Positions 35,336-43,533 of a stretch of DNA of 64,000 nucleotides are shown here, piece after piece; positions within the stretch are counted from its first letter, which is position 1; every line of letters begins with the position of its first letter. The notes beneath the pieces were generated by a model. It worked only from the letters and a program-made list of their open reading frames with translations. It was not told the origin of the DNA and ran no database searches. The DNA is from Galbitalea sp036491035 (GTDB lineage Bacteria > Actinomycetota > Actinomycetes > Actinomycetales > Microbacteriaceae). The stretch covers positions 1-64,000 of the forward strand of contig DASXCU010000088.1 of the NCBI GenBank assembly GCA_036491035.1. The letters are read 5' to 3'. The position numbers were made by a program, and so were the translations under genes.

Positions 35336-35739
35336 CCGGCGACGGCGTCGAGGAGGGCGATCAACGCTCGTGCGTACGCATCCTCGGCGCTGTCGGCCAC
35401 GAACTCCGCACTGCTTCCGTCGATCTCGGCAGTCGCCCGGAACTGTCCATCAGACAGGGTGAGGCTCGAGAACGCCGGGCCGAGGGCCCCGCGAAGCTGG
35501 GCCTCACTCGGAAGCCAGAGGGCCTCCTCGATGGCGACCGAGTCGAGTGCCCACTCCGTCGTCCCGTTGAAGCCGAGTTCGGTGCCCGTCACCAGGCTGT
35601 GCGCCTCGACGGTCATGTCGCTGAGGTAGAAGACGTCGTCGTCGGCCTCGACCACGTCGATGAGGAACGCGTCGCCCGCCTGCGGTCGCCAGACCAGCCC
35701 GGAGTCCCGGAGAGCGCGCGCTAGCGGAACGGAGATCAT
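35332..35739 (-). CDS. Hypothetical protein (135 aa)
   Basis: Soluble protein of unknown function. It begins MISVPLARALRDSGLVWRPQ then GDAFLIDVVEADDDVFYLSD, and ends with EFVADSAEDAYARALIALLDAVAG. I recall related short proteins in Microbacteriaceae carrying an incorrect pilus-assembly name; nothing here supports that. ATG 35739 with GGAG immediately before it. It is upstream of nothing obvious: the next gene leftward is on the other strand and the next upstream gene is aldose epimerase 7 bases away. Confidence 0.55.
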   Translation of the reverse strand: MISVPLARALRDSGLVWRPQAGDAFLIDVVEADDDVFYLSDMTVEAHSLVTGTELGFNGTTEWALDSVAIEEALWLPSEAQLRGALGPAFSSLTLSDGQFRATAEIDGSSAEFVADSAEDAYARALIALLDAVAG

Positions 35740-35746
35740 TCCTCGA

Positions 35747-36667
35747 TTATGCGCTGTAGCGGATGCCCCAGGTCGCCTGCCACGTCTCGCCCGGGTTCAG
35801 CCACTTGAGCGATTGGCCCGAATTGAACGCGTTCGCCGGTGCCGTCATCGGCTCCATGGCGATCGCGGTCACGTGCCCCGTCCCCCGCGGAAAAATCCGG
35901 GTTGTGAAGATCTGCACGTATGGGAAGTTCTCGTCCTGCCAGAGTGCGACCGAGCGACCGTCGGGCGCGGTGAGCACAGCCGTCACCTGGTCGACGGGCT
36001 TCACGTCACCGAACGCGTCGTCGAGGTTCAGGTCCGCCACCCTGCGACCCGAGCGGAGGTCGTAGTCCGTGCCGTCAACCGGAATCTCTGCCGACGGGTT
36101 CAGCCGCTCGTCCACGGGAAACCTCGTCCCCGCGTGAACCGTCAGCGTGAGGTCATCGGTCGGAACATCGCCCACCTGGAAGAACGGATGAGCTCCGATC
36201 GCCACCGGCGCCGGCTGGTCCGACTCGTTCGAGATGCGGTGCGTGACCGTCATCCCGTCGTCGGTCAGCTCGTGGCGCACCGTGGTCTCGAGAAGGAATG
36301 GATACCCGTGCTGCGGGAAGATCGTGGCACCGAGGGTTACGGCATCGTCGGATCGCTCGACGACCCGGTAGGGCGCGTTGCGAAGCAGGCCGTGGATCGC
36401 GTTGTGCTTGTCGGGCTCCGTGATGTCGAGTTGCTGGCGTTCGCCATCGAGCGTCCACACGCCGTCCTCGACGCGGTTCGGCCACGGAACCAGCACGATG
36501 CCGTCCGCGAATGGCGGCAGCGAGAATTCGCCGTACGGCTCCGTCAGTTCGACGTCGCCGATTCGGAACTCACGAATCGACGCAGCAACCTCGACGATCG
36601 TCGCCTCCGCGACTCCGTTGGGCGTGGTGCGGGTGAGGCGAAACTGTTCGCCGGTGGGTGCGCGCAT
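35747..36667 (-). CDS. Aldose 1-epimerase family protein
   Basis: Interconverts alpha and beta anomers of hexoses (306 aa). It has the mutarotase active-site residues: KHNAIHGLLRNAPY near residue 90 (first His), GAHPFFQVGDV near 165 (catalytic His), ENFPYVQIFTTRIFPRG near 250 (catalytic Glu). LVPWPNRVEDGVW near 60 is the family's substrate-loop motif. ATG 36667, with TAGGCT at 36674-36679 exactly 6 bases upstream. The gene reads in the same direction as the hypothetical gene 7 bases downstream, so they are probably cotranscribed. Confidence 0.88.
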   Translation of the reverse strand: MRAPTGEQFRLTRTTPNGVAEATIVEVAASIREFRIGDVELTEPYGEFSLPPFADGIVLVPWPNRVEDGVWTLDGERQQLDITEPDKHNAIHGLLRNAPYRVVERSDDAVTLGATIFPQHGYPFLLETTVRHELTDDGMTVTHRISNESDQPAPVAIGAHPFFQVGDVPTDDLTLTVHAGTRFPVDERLNPSAEIPVDGTDYDLRSGRRVADLNLDDAFGDVKPVDQVTAVLTAPDGRSVALWQDENFPYVQIFTTRIFPRGTGHVTAIAMEPMTAPANAFNSGQSLKWLNPGETWQATWGIRYSA

Positions 36668-36673
36668 AGAGCC

Positions 36674-36679
36674 AGCCTA
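36674..36679 (-). promoter_or_regulatory. Candidate -10 box of aldose epimerase gene
   Basis: TAGGCT on the minus strand, 6 bases before the ATG at 36667. It overlaps one copy of the 15-base direct repeat noted at 36677-36691. Confidence 0.4.
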
Positions 36680-36708
36680 ATGATGGTGCGGAAATCCAGC
36701 CCGGCGCG

Positions 36709-38112
36709 CTAATGATGGTGCGGCCGGCTCCGATTCTCGGCGGGCATGGGCGCCTCGAGCGCGTCGAGGTACTTCACCTCGGTCTCGATGTCGTTCAGCA
36801 GGCTGCCCGCGAGGTCTCGGCTCAGGCCGTTGCGGACAACAATCCGCTGCACGGTGATCGCCGCCAGGTCGTCCGGCATCGGGTAGGCGGGAACCAACCA
36901 GCCGCGCATCCGGAGGCGGTCGGAGAGATCGTAGAGCGTCCAGTGACCCTCGTGGTCATCCTTGAGCTTCCAGGCGAAGACCGGGATGTCGGAGCCGTCA
37001 CTGATGAGTTCGAACGGCTCCATCCTGCCGATCGCCTCGGAGAGATATTTGGCGACATCTCGCGATGCGCCCTGCACGGATCGGTAACCCTCGAAGCCCA
37101 GCCGCAGGAACAGGTAGTACTGCAGGAGCACCTGCGCCCCAGGGCGAGAGAAGTTGAGCGCGAAGGTTGGCATGTCGCCGCCGAGGTAGCTAACGCGGAA
37201 GACGAGGTCATCTGGCAGGAGGTCCTCCGTGCGCCAGATGACCCAGCCGAGGCCGGGATAAACCAGGCCGTACTTGTGACCGGAGGTGTTGATCGAGTGC
37301 ACCCGCTCGAGCCGGAAATCCCACACGACGTCGGGCTGCAGGAACGGGGCGATCATCGCTCCGGATGCTCCATCCACGTGAATCGGGATGTCCAGCCCGG
37401 TCTTCTCCTGCAGCGCATCCAGTGCGGCCGCGATCTCCTCGACCGGCTCGTACGCGCCCGTGTAGGTGACGCCCATGATCGCGACCACGCCGATCGTATT
37501 CTCGTCGATGTATTCCTCGAGCTGTGGCCCGGATAGCACCGGATACTTCTCGGATACCGGCACGTACCGGGGTTCGACGTCGAAGTAGTTGCAGAACTTC
37601 TCCCAGCACACCTGCACGGCCGCGCTCATGACCAGGTTCGGCCGGGACGCATCCTTCTTCGCGGCCTTCCGCGCGTGCTGCCAGCGGCGCTTCAGCGCCA
37701 GGCCTCCGAGCATGCACGCCTCCGACGACCCGATGGTGGACGTGCCGATGCTCTTCTCCGAATCGGGCGAGCCCCACAGGTGCGCCAGCATCCGCCAGCA
37801 GCGCGTCTCGATCGCAGCCGTCTGCGGGTACTCGTCCTTGTCGATCATGTTCTTGTCGGCCGCTTCGGCGTATAGCTTGATCGACTGCTCATCCATCCAC
37901 GTGCCGACGAACGTCGCCAGGTTGAGGCGCGCGTTACCGTCGAGCATCGACTCGTCGTGGACGATCTGGTACGCCGTTTCTGGCTGGGTCGGGCGATCCG
38001 GCATCACGAATCGCGGAAGCTCCGTCGCCTCGCCCAGGCGGGAGAACAGCGGGTTGAGTTCGATCGGTTCTGCGGTCTCGCGGTGGTGCTTGATGTGCCC
38101 GGTCTTTGCCAT
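36709..38112 (-). CDS. Glutamate decarboxylase (PLP-dependent)
   Basis: Converts glutamate to GABA and CO2, consuming a proton; often part of acid resistance. The pyridoxal-phosphate Lys is in INTSGHKYGLVYPGLGW near residue 270; the PLP-phosphate and substrate regions GASGAMIAPFLQPDVVWDFR and IGSSEACMLGGLAL are also typical. About 467 aa, standard for bacterial Gad. I choose ATG 38112, with TAGTGT 7 bases upstream (leaderless layout), rather than the GTG at 38121, which would lie inside that box. The C-terminus is RSRPHHH. No glutamate/GABA antiporter gene is beside it. Confidence 0.92.
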   Translation of the reverse strand: MAKTGHIKHHRETAEPIELNPLFSRLGEATELPRFVMPDRPTQPETAYQIVHDESMLDGNARLNLATFVGTWMDEQSIKLYAEAADKNMIDKDEYPQTAAIETRCWRMLAHLWGSPDSEKSIGTSTIGSSEACMLGGLALKRRWQHARKAAKKDASRPNLVMSAAVQVCWEKFCNYFDVEPRYVPVSEKYPVLSGPQLEEYIDENTIGVVAIMGVTYTGAYEPVEEIAAALDALQEKTGLDIPIHVDGASGAMIAPFLQPDVVWDFRLERVHSINTSGHKYGLVYPGLGWVIWRTEDLLPDDLVFRVSYLGGDMPTFALNFSRPGAQVLLQYYLFLRLGFEGYRSVQGASRDVAKYLSEAIGRMEPFELISDGSDIPVFAWKLKDDHEGHWTLYDLSDRLRMRGWLVPAYPMPDDLAAITVQRIVVRNGLSRDLAGSLLNDIETEVKYLDALEAPMPAENRSRPHHH

Positions 38113-38172
38113 AGGCCACACACTATGGCCGCCGTGTCTCAGGGCGGAATAGGGGATGAATACTCAGGTCGA

Positions 38173-38178
38173 TAGTCT
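38173..38178 (+). promoter_or_regulatory. Candidate -10 box of first DUF2207 gene
   Basis: TAGTCT, then GACGCG, then the GTG start at 38185. The surrounding 19 bases recur almost exactly before the second DUF2207 gene (39207-39225). Confidence 0.45.
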
Positions 38179-38184
38179 GACGCG

Positions 38185-39213
38185 GTGCTGCTCTCCATTG
38201 CCGAAACGGCCGCCTACGTCCCCGACCATGAGTGGGCGGACGTCCTCGGGTCGGTGCTCGCAATTGTGGCGTTGGTGTCGATCCCGGCCGTTCTGGTCAG
38301 GCGTTACGCTTTCGGCCCTCGGAACGCCAAGGGGAGCGGCATCATCATTCCCCAATACGACCCGCCCGCTGGCGTCAACCTGCTCGAGTCCGCCTACCTT
38401 GTGAATCGCGGGCAGTCGGCCGTTCCGGCGGCGATCGTCGACCTCGCTATTCGAGGCAACGTTCGAATCGTGGACGCCGGCGGCGGCGTCCCGAAACTCA
38501 GTCTCGAACTGGTGAATGCCGCGGGCATCGACGCCGAAGAACGACAACTCCTGCGAGCGTTTTTCCCCGACGAACACGCTGGGTCGAAACTCGCCCTCGA
38601 CTCGGATGAGGTTGGCATCAGGGCGCTCGGGCGGATGGAGGATGTCGTTCACGTGGGCGTGCTCGCGAAAGGTTGGCGACGGATGCCATCGTCACTCGAC
38701 GGCGTGCTCAGCGGGTGGGCGCTCGTCGCGCTTCTCGTCGTCGACCTTGTCACCATCTGCGTGGTCGCAGCCCAAAGCCCGGCCGCCAACATCGCGCTGC
38801 CGCCGTTGATACTCGCCGTACTCACTGCCTTCGCGACCCACTCCCGGGGCTTCGTTCTCACGCCGGCCGGCGCCGACATTCGCGACTATCTGCTCGGAAT
38901 CCGCATGTACCTTCAGCTCGCAGAGGCAGATCGGCTTCGCATCCTGTACTCGCCGGGAACTGCCGCTCGGGACCACCTGGACGGCGAGGCCGTCGTTCGA
39001 CTGCGGGAGAAACTACTGCCCTACGCCGTGCTGTTCGGGATTGAGCAGGACTGGTCTGTCGAGGTTGCTGGTGCCTATACAGCGGGATCGAGCGGACCGA
39101 CGTGGTACGAGCCGCCGCATTCGTTCGATTCGGATGAGTTCCAGGAATCGATGACCGGAATCACGGAAACACTCGGCGGCACGCCGGCGCGAGAGGGAGA
39201 TCAACGTCGATAG
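38185..39213 (+). CDS. DUF2207-like membrane protein, short paralogue
   Basis: 342 aa protein matching only the C-terminal half of the next gene: one N-terminal TM (VLGSVLAIVALVSIPAVLVRRYAFGP), the cytoplasmic segment GSGIIIPQYDPPAGVNLLES, AIVDLAIRGNVRIVD and AAGIDAEERQLLRAFFP, two central TM helices (about 175-215), then VLTPAGADIRDYLLGIRMYLQLAEADRLRILYSP. It has no signal peptide, no outer domain and no Gly-rich tail. GTG start. It is clearly a paralogue of the next gene and probably arose by tandem duplication or recombination. Function of the family is unknown. Confidence 0.75.
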   Translation: MLLSIAETAAYVPDHEWADVLGSVLAIVALVSIPAVLVRRYAFGPRNAKGSGIIIPQYDPPAGVNLLESAYLVNRGQSAVPAAIVDLAIRGNVRIVDAGGGVPKLSLELVNAAGIDAEERQLLRAFFPDEHAGSKLALDSDEVGIRALGRMEDVVHVGVLAKGWRRMPSSLDGVLSGWALVALLVVDLVTICVVAAQSPAANIALPPLILAVLTAFATHSRGFVLTPAGADIRDYLLGIRMYLQLAEADRLRILYSPGTAARDHLDGEAVVRLREKLLPYAVLFGIEQDWSVEVAGAYTAGSSGPTWYEPPHSFDSDEFQESMTGITETLGGTPAREGDQRR

Positions 39214-39216
39214 GCT
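39211..39216 (+). promoter_or_regulatory. Candidate -10 box of second DUF2207 gene
   Basis: TAGGCT, then GACGCG, then the GTG start at 39223. It lies across the last codons of the previous gene. Confidence 0.45.
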
Positions 39217-39222
39217 GACGCG

Positions 39223-41166
39223 GTGACGACAAAAGCTCGACGAATCGCCGGGGCCGCTGTCGCCCTGTTCCTTCTCGCGGCCGGGTCCATGGCGCTCGCC
39301 GCTCCCGCGTCCGCCGTGCCCTCGGTCGGTGCGCGCGGGGCTTTGTACTCGGACGTGGACGACTTCACTTTCTCCAACTTCTCGGCCGACTACTACCTCG
39401 ACCGCAACGCCTCCGGCCACTCGACTCTGACGACGGTCGAGAAGCTAACGGCGGTGTTCCCGTCCTCCGATCAGAACAAGGGCATCGTTCGGAAGATCCC
39501 GGATTTCTATCGCGGGGCATCCCTGAACACGAAGCTGGTGTCCATCTCCGACACTAACGGCGTCACCAAGCCGTACTCGGTGGACGACGACGGAACGGTC
39601 ACCACCATCGAGACCGGAACGGACGACTACGTTCACGGTCACGTCACCTACACGCTGACCTACACCCAGACGGATGTCGCCGGGGAATTCAGCGACACGA
39701 ACGACCAGGAGTTCTACTGGGATACGAACGGCACCGAATGGACGCAGCCGTTCGCAAAGCTCACGGCGCGAGTGCACGTCGCGCCGGCCCTCGTCCCCGC
39801 GCTGAGCGGACACAACGCGTGCTACCAGGGGGCCCAGGGTTCGAACTCGACCTGTGAGATCTCGAGCGATGTTGCGCCCAGCGCAACGCCCGACCCGGTC
39901 TCGACCGGCCCGAGCAGCACAGCGACGATGACGGCGAACCCCGTGGTATTCACCGCGTCGGCCACCAACATCGCGGCTGGCGAGAACGTGACCGTGGCCA
40001 TCGGATTCGCCGACGGGACGTTCACGGGAGCGCCGGCCGGGGCGGGAACCGACTCCGGCCAGTCCGACGACGTGCACCGTGCGCCCGACACGGTCTGGGG
40101 CGAAATCGTGGGCGCCATCTTCCTGCTCATCGCGCTCGCATCGATTCCCTTCGCGCTGGTCCGCCGGTTCGCATTCGGACCGCGGGATGCGAAGGGTCGC
40201 GGCACGATCATCCCCGAGTACGACGTTCCCACCGGCATCAACCTGCTGGAGGCGGCGACCCTGCTGGGACTCGACGGCAAGTCCGTCCCCGCCCAGATCG
40301 TCAGCTTCGCCGTGCGCGGCAATCTGCGCATCCTGGCCTACCCGGTGACGGACAGCGGCGCCGACTACACGCTTCAGCTTTCCAACGCCGACGGACTCGA
40401 CGCCGAGGAGACACAGCTACTCCAGGCATTCTTCCCGGCGCTGACCCCGGGAACCACGTTCGAGGTTGTGGCCGCCGCGGTCGAAACGAGCGCCATCAGC
40501 GCTGTGAAGGCAACCGTCTCGGCCGGCGAAGCCCAGAAGGGCTGGCGGGTCAAGGCGTCCGCACGCGATGGAGTGCGCACCGGATTGGCGCTGCTCATAC
40601 TGCTGGTTGCCGAGGTGGTCGTGATCGGGATCACCCAGGCGGCGAGCGCGTTCGCCGACCTGTCCGTGCCGTTCACAATCATCGCGGTGTTGATCGCATT
40701 CGCGACGGCATACCGGGGGTGGGTGCTGACCCCGGCCGGAGCCGACCAGCGCGACTACCTGCTCGGAATGAAGCTGTACCTGACGGTCGCCGAGGAGGAT
40801 CGGATGCGCATCCTCCAGTCCCCGACCGGCGCCGAACGGGTCAACTACGACGACAAGCGCGAGGTTGTGAAGCTGTACGAGAAGCTGCTCCCATTCGCCG
40901 TACTCTTCAACGTCGAGGACCAGTGGTCGCGGGTTCTCGCGATCCAGTACACGGACACCTCGATCACACCCAACTGGTACGTCGGCAACAGCGCATTCAA
41001 CTCGGCGCTGTTCATCGGGTCGCTCTCGAACCTGTCGAGTGCGGTGACGACGAGCACGACGCCGATCTCGACGGGCATGACGGGGGGCGGCAGCAGCTTC
41101 GGAGGCTCCTTCGGTGGCGGCTTCTCCGGCGGCGGTGGTGGAGGCGGAGGTGGCGGCGGTCGCTAA
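39223..41166 (+). CDS. DUF2207 family predicted membrane protein
   Basis: 647 aa. A signal peptide (RRIAGAAVALFLLAAGSMALAAPASA) is followed by the DUF2207 outer domain (about 40-285: SADYYLDRNASGHSTLTTVEKLTAVFP), a TM at ~290 (VGAIFLLIALASIPFALVRRFAFGP), a cytoplasmic part, two TM helices near 455-490, and GWVLTPAGADQRDYLLGMKLYLTVAEEDRMRILQSP. The extreme C-terminus is almost pure Gly and Ser. Same order of conserved blocks as the previous gene, so the two are paralogues. GTG start behind TAGGCT. Families of this type are usually considered exported domain/membrane proteins of unknown role. Confidence 0.8.
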   Translation: MTTKARRIAGAAVALFLLAAGSMALAAPASAVPSVGARGALYSDVDDFTFSNFSADYYLDRNASGHSTLTTVEKLTAVFPSSDQNKGIVRKIPDFYRGASLNTKLVSISDTNGVTKPYSVDDDGTVTTIETGTDDYVHGHVTYTLTYTQTDVAGEFSDTNDQEFYWDTNGTEWTQPFAKLTARVHVAPALVPALSGHNACYQGAQGSNSTCEISSDVAPSATPDPVSTGPSSTATMTANPVVFTASATNIAAGENVTVAIGFADGTFTGAPAGAGTDSGQSDDVHRAPDTVWGEIVGAIFLLIALASIPFALVRRFAFGPRDAKGRGTIIPEYDVPTGINLLEAATLLGLDGKSVPAQIVSFAVRGNLRILAYPVTDSGADYTLQLSNADGLDAEETQLLQAFFPALTPGTTFEVVAAAVETSAISAVKATVSAGEAQKGWRVKASARDGVRTGLALLILLVAEVVVIGITQAASAFADLSVPFTIIAVLIAFATAYRGWVLTPAGADQRDYLLGMKLYLTVAEEDRMRILQSPTGAERVNYDDKREVVKLYEKLLPFAVLFNVEDQWSRVLAIQYTDTSITPNWYVGNSAFNSALFIGSLSNLSSAVTTSTTPISTGMTGGGSSFGGSFGGGFSGGGGGGGGGGGR

Positions 41167-41195
41167 ACCGCTGCAGCGTTCCGTTCGGTCGCGCT

Positions 41196-41261
41196 AGGTT
41201 TCGATACGCGGCGCTTCGCGGCGCTACTCAATTTCGTTCTTGGCGCTCCGCGGCAAGAACG
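41196..41261. repeat. Palindromic element overlapping the folD 3' end
   Basis: The first part, AGGTTTCGATACGCGGCGCTTCGCGGCGCTACTCAA, matches my memory of a short dispersed intergenic repeat common in Microbacteriaceae genomes. It is followed by CGTTCTTG (41235-41242) and CAAGAACG (41254-41261), an 8 bp inverted repeat. The second palindrome supplies the last codons of folD, whose stop TGA is at 41228-41230. A bidirectional terminator role for the convergent genes is also possible. Confidence 0.45.
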
Positions 41262-42112
41262 ACGTTACTGAGGAGCATGGCGCGGGTCATCGGGCCGACG
41301 CCACCGGGGTTGGGCGAGAGCCAGCCCGCGACCTCAGCGACAGCCGGATCCACATCGCCGGCGAGCTTCGCCTTGCCGCTCTCCGTCATCCCGACCCGAG
41401 TCACGCCGACATCGAGCACGGCAGCGCCGGGCTTGACCCACTCCGGCTTGACCAGGTGGGGTACGCCGACAGCGGCGACCACGATGTCAGCACGGCGCAC
41501 CTCCGCCTCGAGATCGTCGGTGCGCGAGTGCGTGAGCGTGACCGTCGCGTCGATGCCCTTACGGGTGAGTAGCAGGCCCAGCGGTCGCCCGACGGTGATC
41601 CCACGGCCGATCACAACCACATTGCGACCCGCGAACTCGACGCCATAGCGCTGGGCCAGTTCGATGATCCCGGCAGGAGTGCAGGGCAGCGGCGAGGTCA
41701 GTGTGCCGTCGACGCCCAGCACCAACCGGCCGAGGTTGGTGGGGTGCAGTCCATCCGCATCCTTCGCGGGGTCGACCAGTTCGAGCATCGCGTGCTCGTC
41801 GATGCCGCCCGGCAGCGGGAGTTGGACGATGAATCCCGTCACACGCGGATCGGCGTTGAGGTCGGCGATCGCCGCGCGCACATCCGCCTCGCTAGCCGTG
41901 CCCGGCAGGTCGACGCGCACGGATTCGATGCCCACCTCGAGCGAGTCGCGGTGCTTGCCGCCGACGTAGCTCAGCGAGCCCGGGTCGTCGCCTACGAGCA
42001 GCGTCGCGAGCCCGGGTTTGATCCCCCTACCGCCAAGCGCCGCGATGCGTCCCTTGAGTTCTTCCTTGATGGTCGCAGCGGTCGCCACGCCATCCAGCCT
42101 TACCGCGACCAT
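41228..42112 (-). CDS. folD: Bifunctional FolD (methylene-THF dehydrogenase / methenyl-THF cyclohydrolase)
   Basis: One-carbon enzyme making 10-formyl-THF from 5,10-methylene-THF. The catalytic Tyr/Lys pair is in LSYVGGKHRDSLEVGI near residue 50; QLPLPGGIDEHAMLELVDPAKDADG near 100 and the NADP-binding GRGITVGRPLGLLLTRKG near 165 are standard; the C-terminus has LAGDVDPAVAEVAGWLSPNPGGVGPMTRAMLLSNV. 294 aa. ATG 42112 lies 4 bases downstream of the glyA stop at 42117, so folD is transcribed with glyA under the ZTP riboswitch. Its last residues fall in a palindromic repeat. Confidence 0.95.
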   Translation of the reverse strand: MVAVRLDGVATAATIKEELKGRIAALGGRGIKPGLATLLVGDDPGSLSYVGGKHRDSLEVGIESVRVDLPGTASEADVRAAIADLNADPRVTGFIVQLPLPGGIDEHAMLELVDPAKDADGLHPTNLGRLVLGVDGTLTSPLPCTPAGIIELAQRYGVEFAGRNVVVIGRGITVGRPLGLLLTRKGIDATVTLTHSRTDDLEAEVRRADIVVAAVGVPHLVKPEWVKPGAAVLDVGVTRVGMTESGKAKLAGDVDPAVAEVAGWLSPNPGGVGPMTRAMLLSNVVLAAERQERN

Positions 42113-42116
42113 CCGG

Positions 42117-43400
42117 TTAGTTCCAGCTGCCGGGGCTCGTCAGTCCGTCATAGAGCGGGAACGCCTCCGCCAGCTTCGAGACGCGCTCCTTGAGAGCCAG
42201 CACGTCGGGCTCGGGCTTCAGCGCCGTCGCGATGATGTCCGCAACCTCGGTGAACTCGGCGTCGCCGAACCCCCGCGTCGCGAGGGCCGGCGTTCCGATT
42301 CGCACACCGGAGGGAGTCATCGGCGGACGCGGGTCGAACGGAACGGCGTTGCGGTTCACCGTGATGCCGACCGAGTGAAGGATGTCTTCAGCGTTCTGGC
42401 CGTGAATGGCCGATTCGCGCAGGTCGACGAGGACGAGGTGCACGTCGGTCCCGCCCGTCAGCACGTCGACGCCGGCAGCCTTCGTGTCCTCCGCTGTGAG
42501 GCGCTCGGCGAGGATTTGGGCGCCCCGGATGGTGCGCTCCTGACGATCCTTAAACTCGGGCTCTGCGGCGAGCTTGAACGCGGTCGCCTTCGCGGCGATC
42601 ACGTGCATGAGCGGACCGCCCTGCTGGCCGGGGAAGACATTGGAATTGATCTTTTTCTGCAGCTCGAGATCGTTGGTCAGGATGAAGCCGGACCGCGGTC
42701 CGCCGATCGTCTTGTGCACCGTGGACGAGGTGATATGCGCGTGCGGCACCGGGGACGGGTGCAGGCCTGCCGCGACGAGTCCGGCGAAGTGCGCCATGTC
42801 AACCCAGAGCAGCGCGCCGACCTCATCGGCGATGGCGCGGAAGGCGGCGAAATCGAGCTGGCGCGGGTAGGCGGACCATCCGGCGATGAGCACCTGCGGC
42901 CGAACCTCGAGCGCCTTCTCGCGCACCACATCCATGTCGACGCGGAACGTCTTCGGGTCGACGCCGTAGGCGTGCGCCTCGTACAGCTTGCCGGAGAAGT
43001 TCAGGCGCATGCCGTGGGTCAGGTGTCCGCCGTGGGCGAGCTCGAGACCCAGGATCTTGTCGCCGGGCGTTGCGATAGCCGCGAGAACGGCGGCATTCGC
43101 GGATGCGCCGGAGTGGGGCTGCACGTTTGCGTACGCGGCACCGAACAGGCTCTTCGCGCGGTCGATGGCAAGCTGCTCAGCGACATCCACAAACTCGCAG
43201 CCGCCGTAGTAGCGGCGACCGGGATATCCCTCGGCGTACTTGTTGGTGAGAACGGATCCCTGGGATTCGAGCACCGCGCGCGGGACGAAGTTCTCGCTCG
43301 CGATCATCTCGAGGGTGCTGCGCTGACGACCGAGTTCGTTCGCGAGTACCGCCGCGATCTCGGGATCGACTTCTGCCAAGGGGGAATTGAACGAGTTCAC
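42117..43400 (-). CDS. glyA: Serine hydroxymethyltransferase
   Basis: PLP enzyme converting serine and THF to glycine and methylene-THF, the main one-carbon source. The PLP Lys is in ITSSTVHKTIGGPRSGFI near residue 230; the N-terminal LEMIASENFVPRAVLESQGSVLTNKYAEGYPGRRYYGGCEFVD is classic. 427 aa. GTG 43400 with TAGGAGCGCCA upstream. It is first in the glyA-folD operon and is preceded by a ZTP riboswitch, so it is expected to be raised when 10-formyl-THF runs short. Confidence 0.97.
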   Translation of the reverse strand: MNSFNSPLAEVDPEIAAVLANELGRQRSTLEMIASENFVPRAVLESQGSVLTNKYAEGYPGRRYYGGCEFVDVAEQLAIDRAKSLFGAAYANVQPHSGASANAAVLAAIATPGDKILGLELAHGGHLTHGMRLNFSGKLYEAHAYGVDPKTFRVDMDVVREKALEVRPQVLIAGWSAYPRQLDFAAFRAIADEVGALLWVDMAHFAGLVAAGLHPSPVPHAHITSSTVHKTIGGPRSGFILTNDLELQKKINSNVFPGQQGGPLMHVIAAKATAFKLAAEPEFKDRQERTIRGAQILAERLTAEDTKAAGVDVLTGGTDVHLVLVDLRESAIHGQNAEDILHSVGITVNRNAVPFDPRPPMTPSGVRIGTPALATRGFGDAEFTEVADIIATALKPEPDVLALKERVSKLAEAFPLYDGLTSPGSWN

Positions 43401-43441
43401 TGGCGCTCCTAATAACTGACCGGGACAAATCTACTGTTCGC

Positions 43442-43516
43442 GGCGGCCCAGGCGTACGGCCACCAACCGGTGTTAGTCGCTCCCCGATGGTTGCCCATCT
43501 CAACGCCAGTTGCGAC
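43442..43516 (-). promoter_or_regulatory. ZTP (pfl) riboswitch upstream of glyA
   Basis: Read on the minus strand the element has every part of the ZTP aptamer. P1 is GTCGC (43512-43516) with GCGAC; the conserved AACTGGCG follows P1; P2 is GATGG-GCAA-CCATC; then GGGGAGCGAC; then P3 GGTGGCC with GGCCGCC (43442-43448), whose loop carries GTACGCCTGGG. GGCG can pair with CGCC to form the pseudoknot. The aptamer senses ZTP/ZMP, a sign of low 10-formyl-THF, and its place before glyA-folD is a known setting. A likely promoter is TACGCT at 43523-43528, inside the end of the GntR gene. The switch mechanism is not clear: no simple terminator is seen before the ribosome site. Confidence 0.88.
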
Positions 43517-43533
43517 GGGACAAGCGTACCAAG

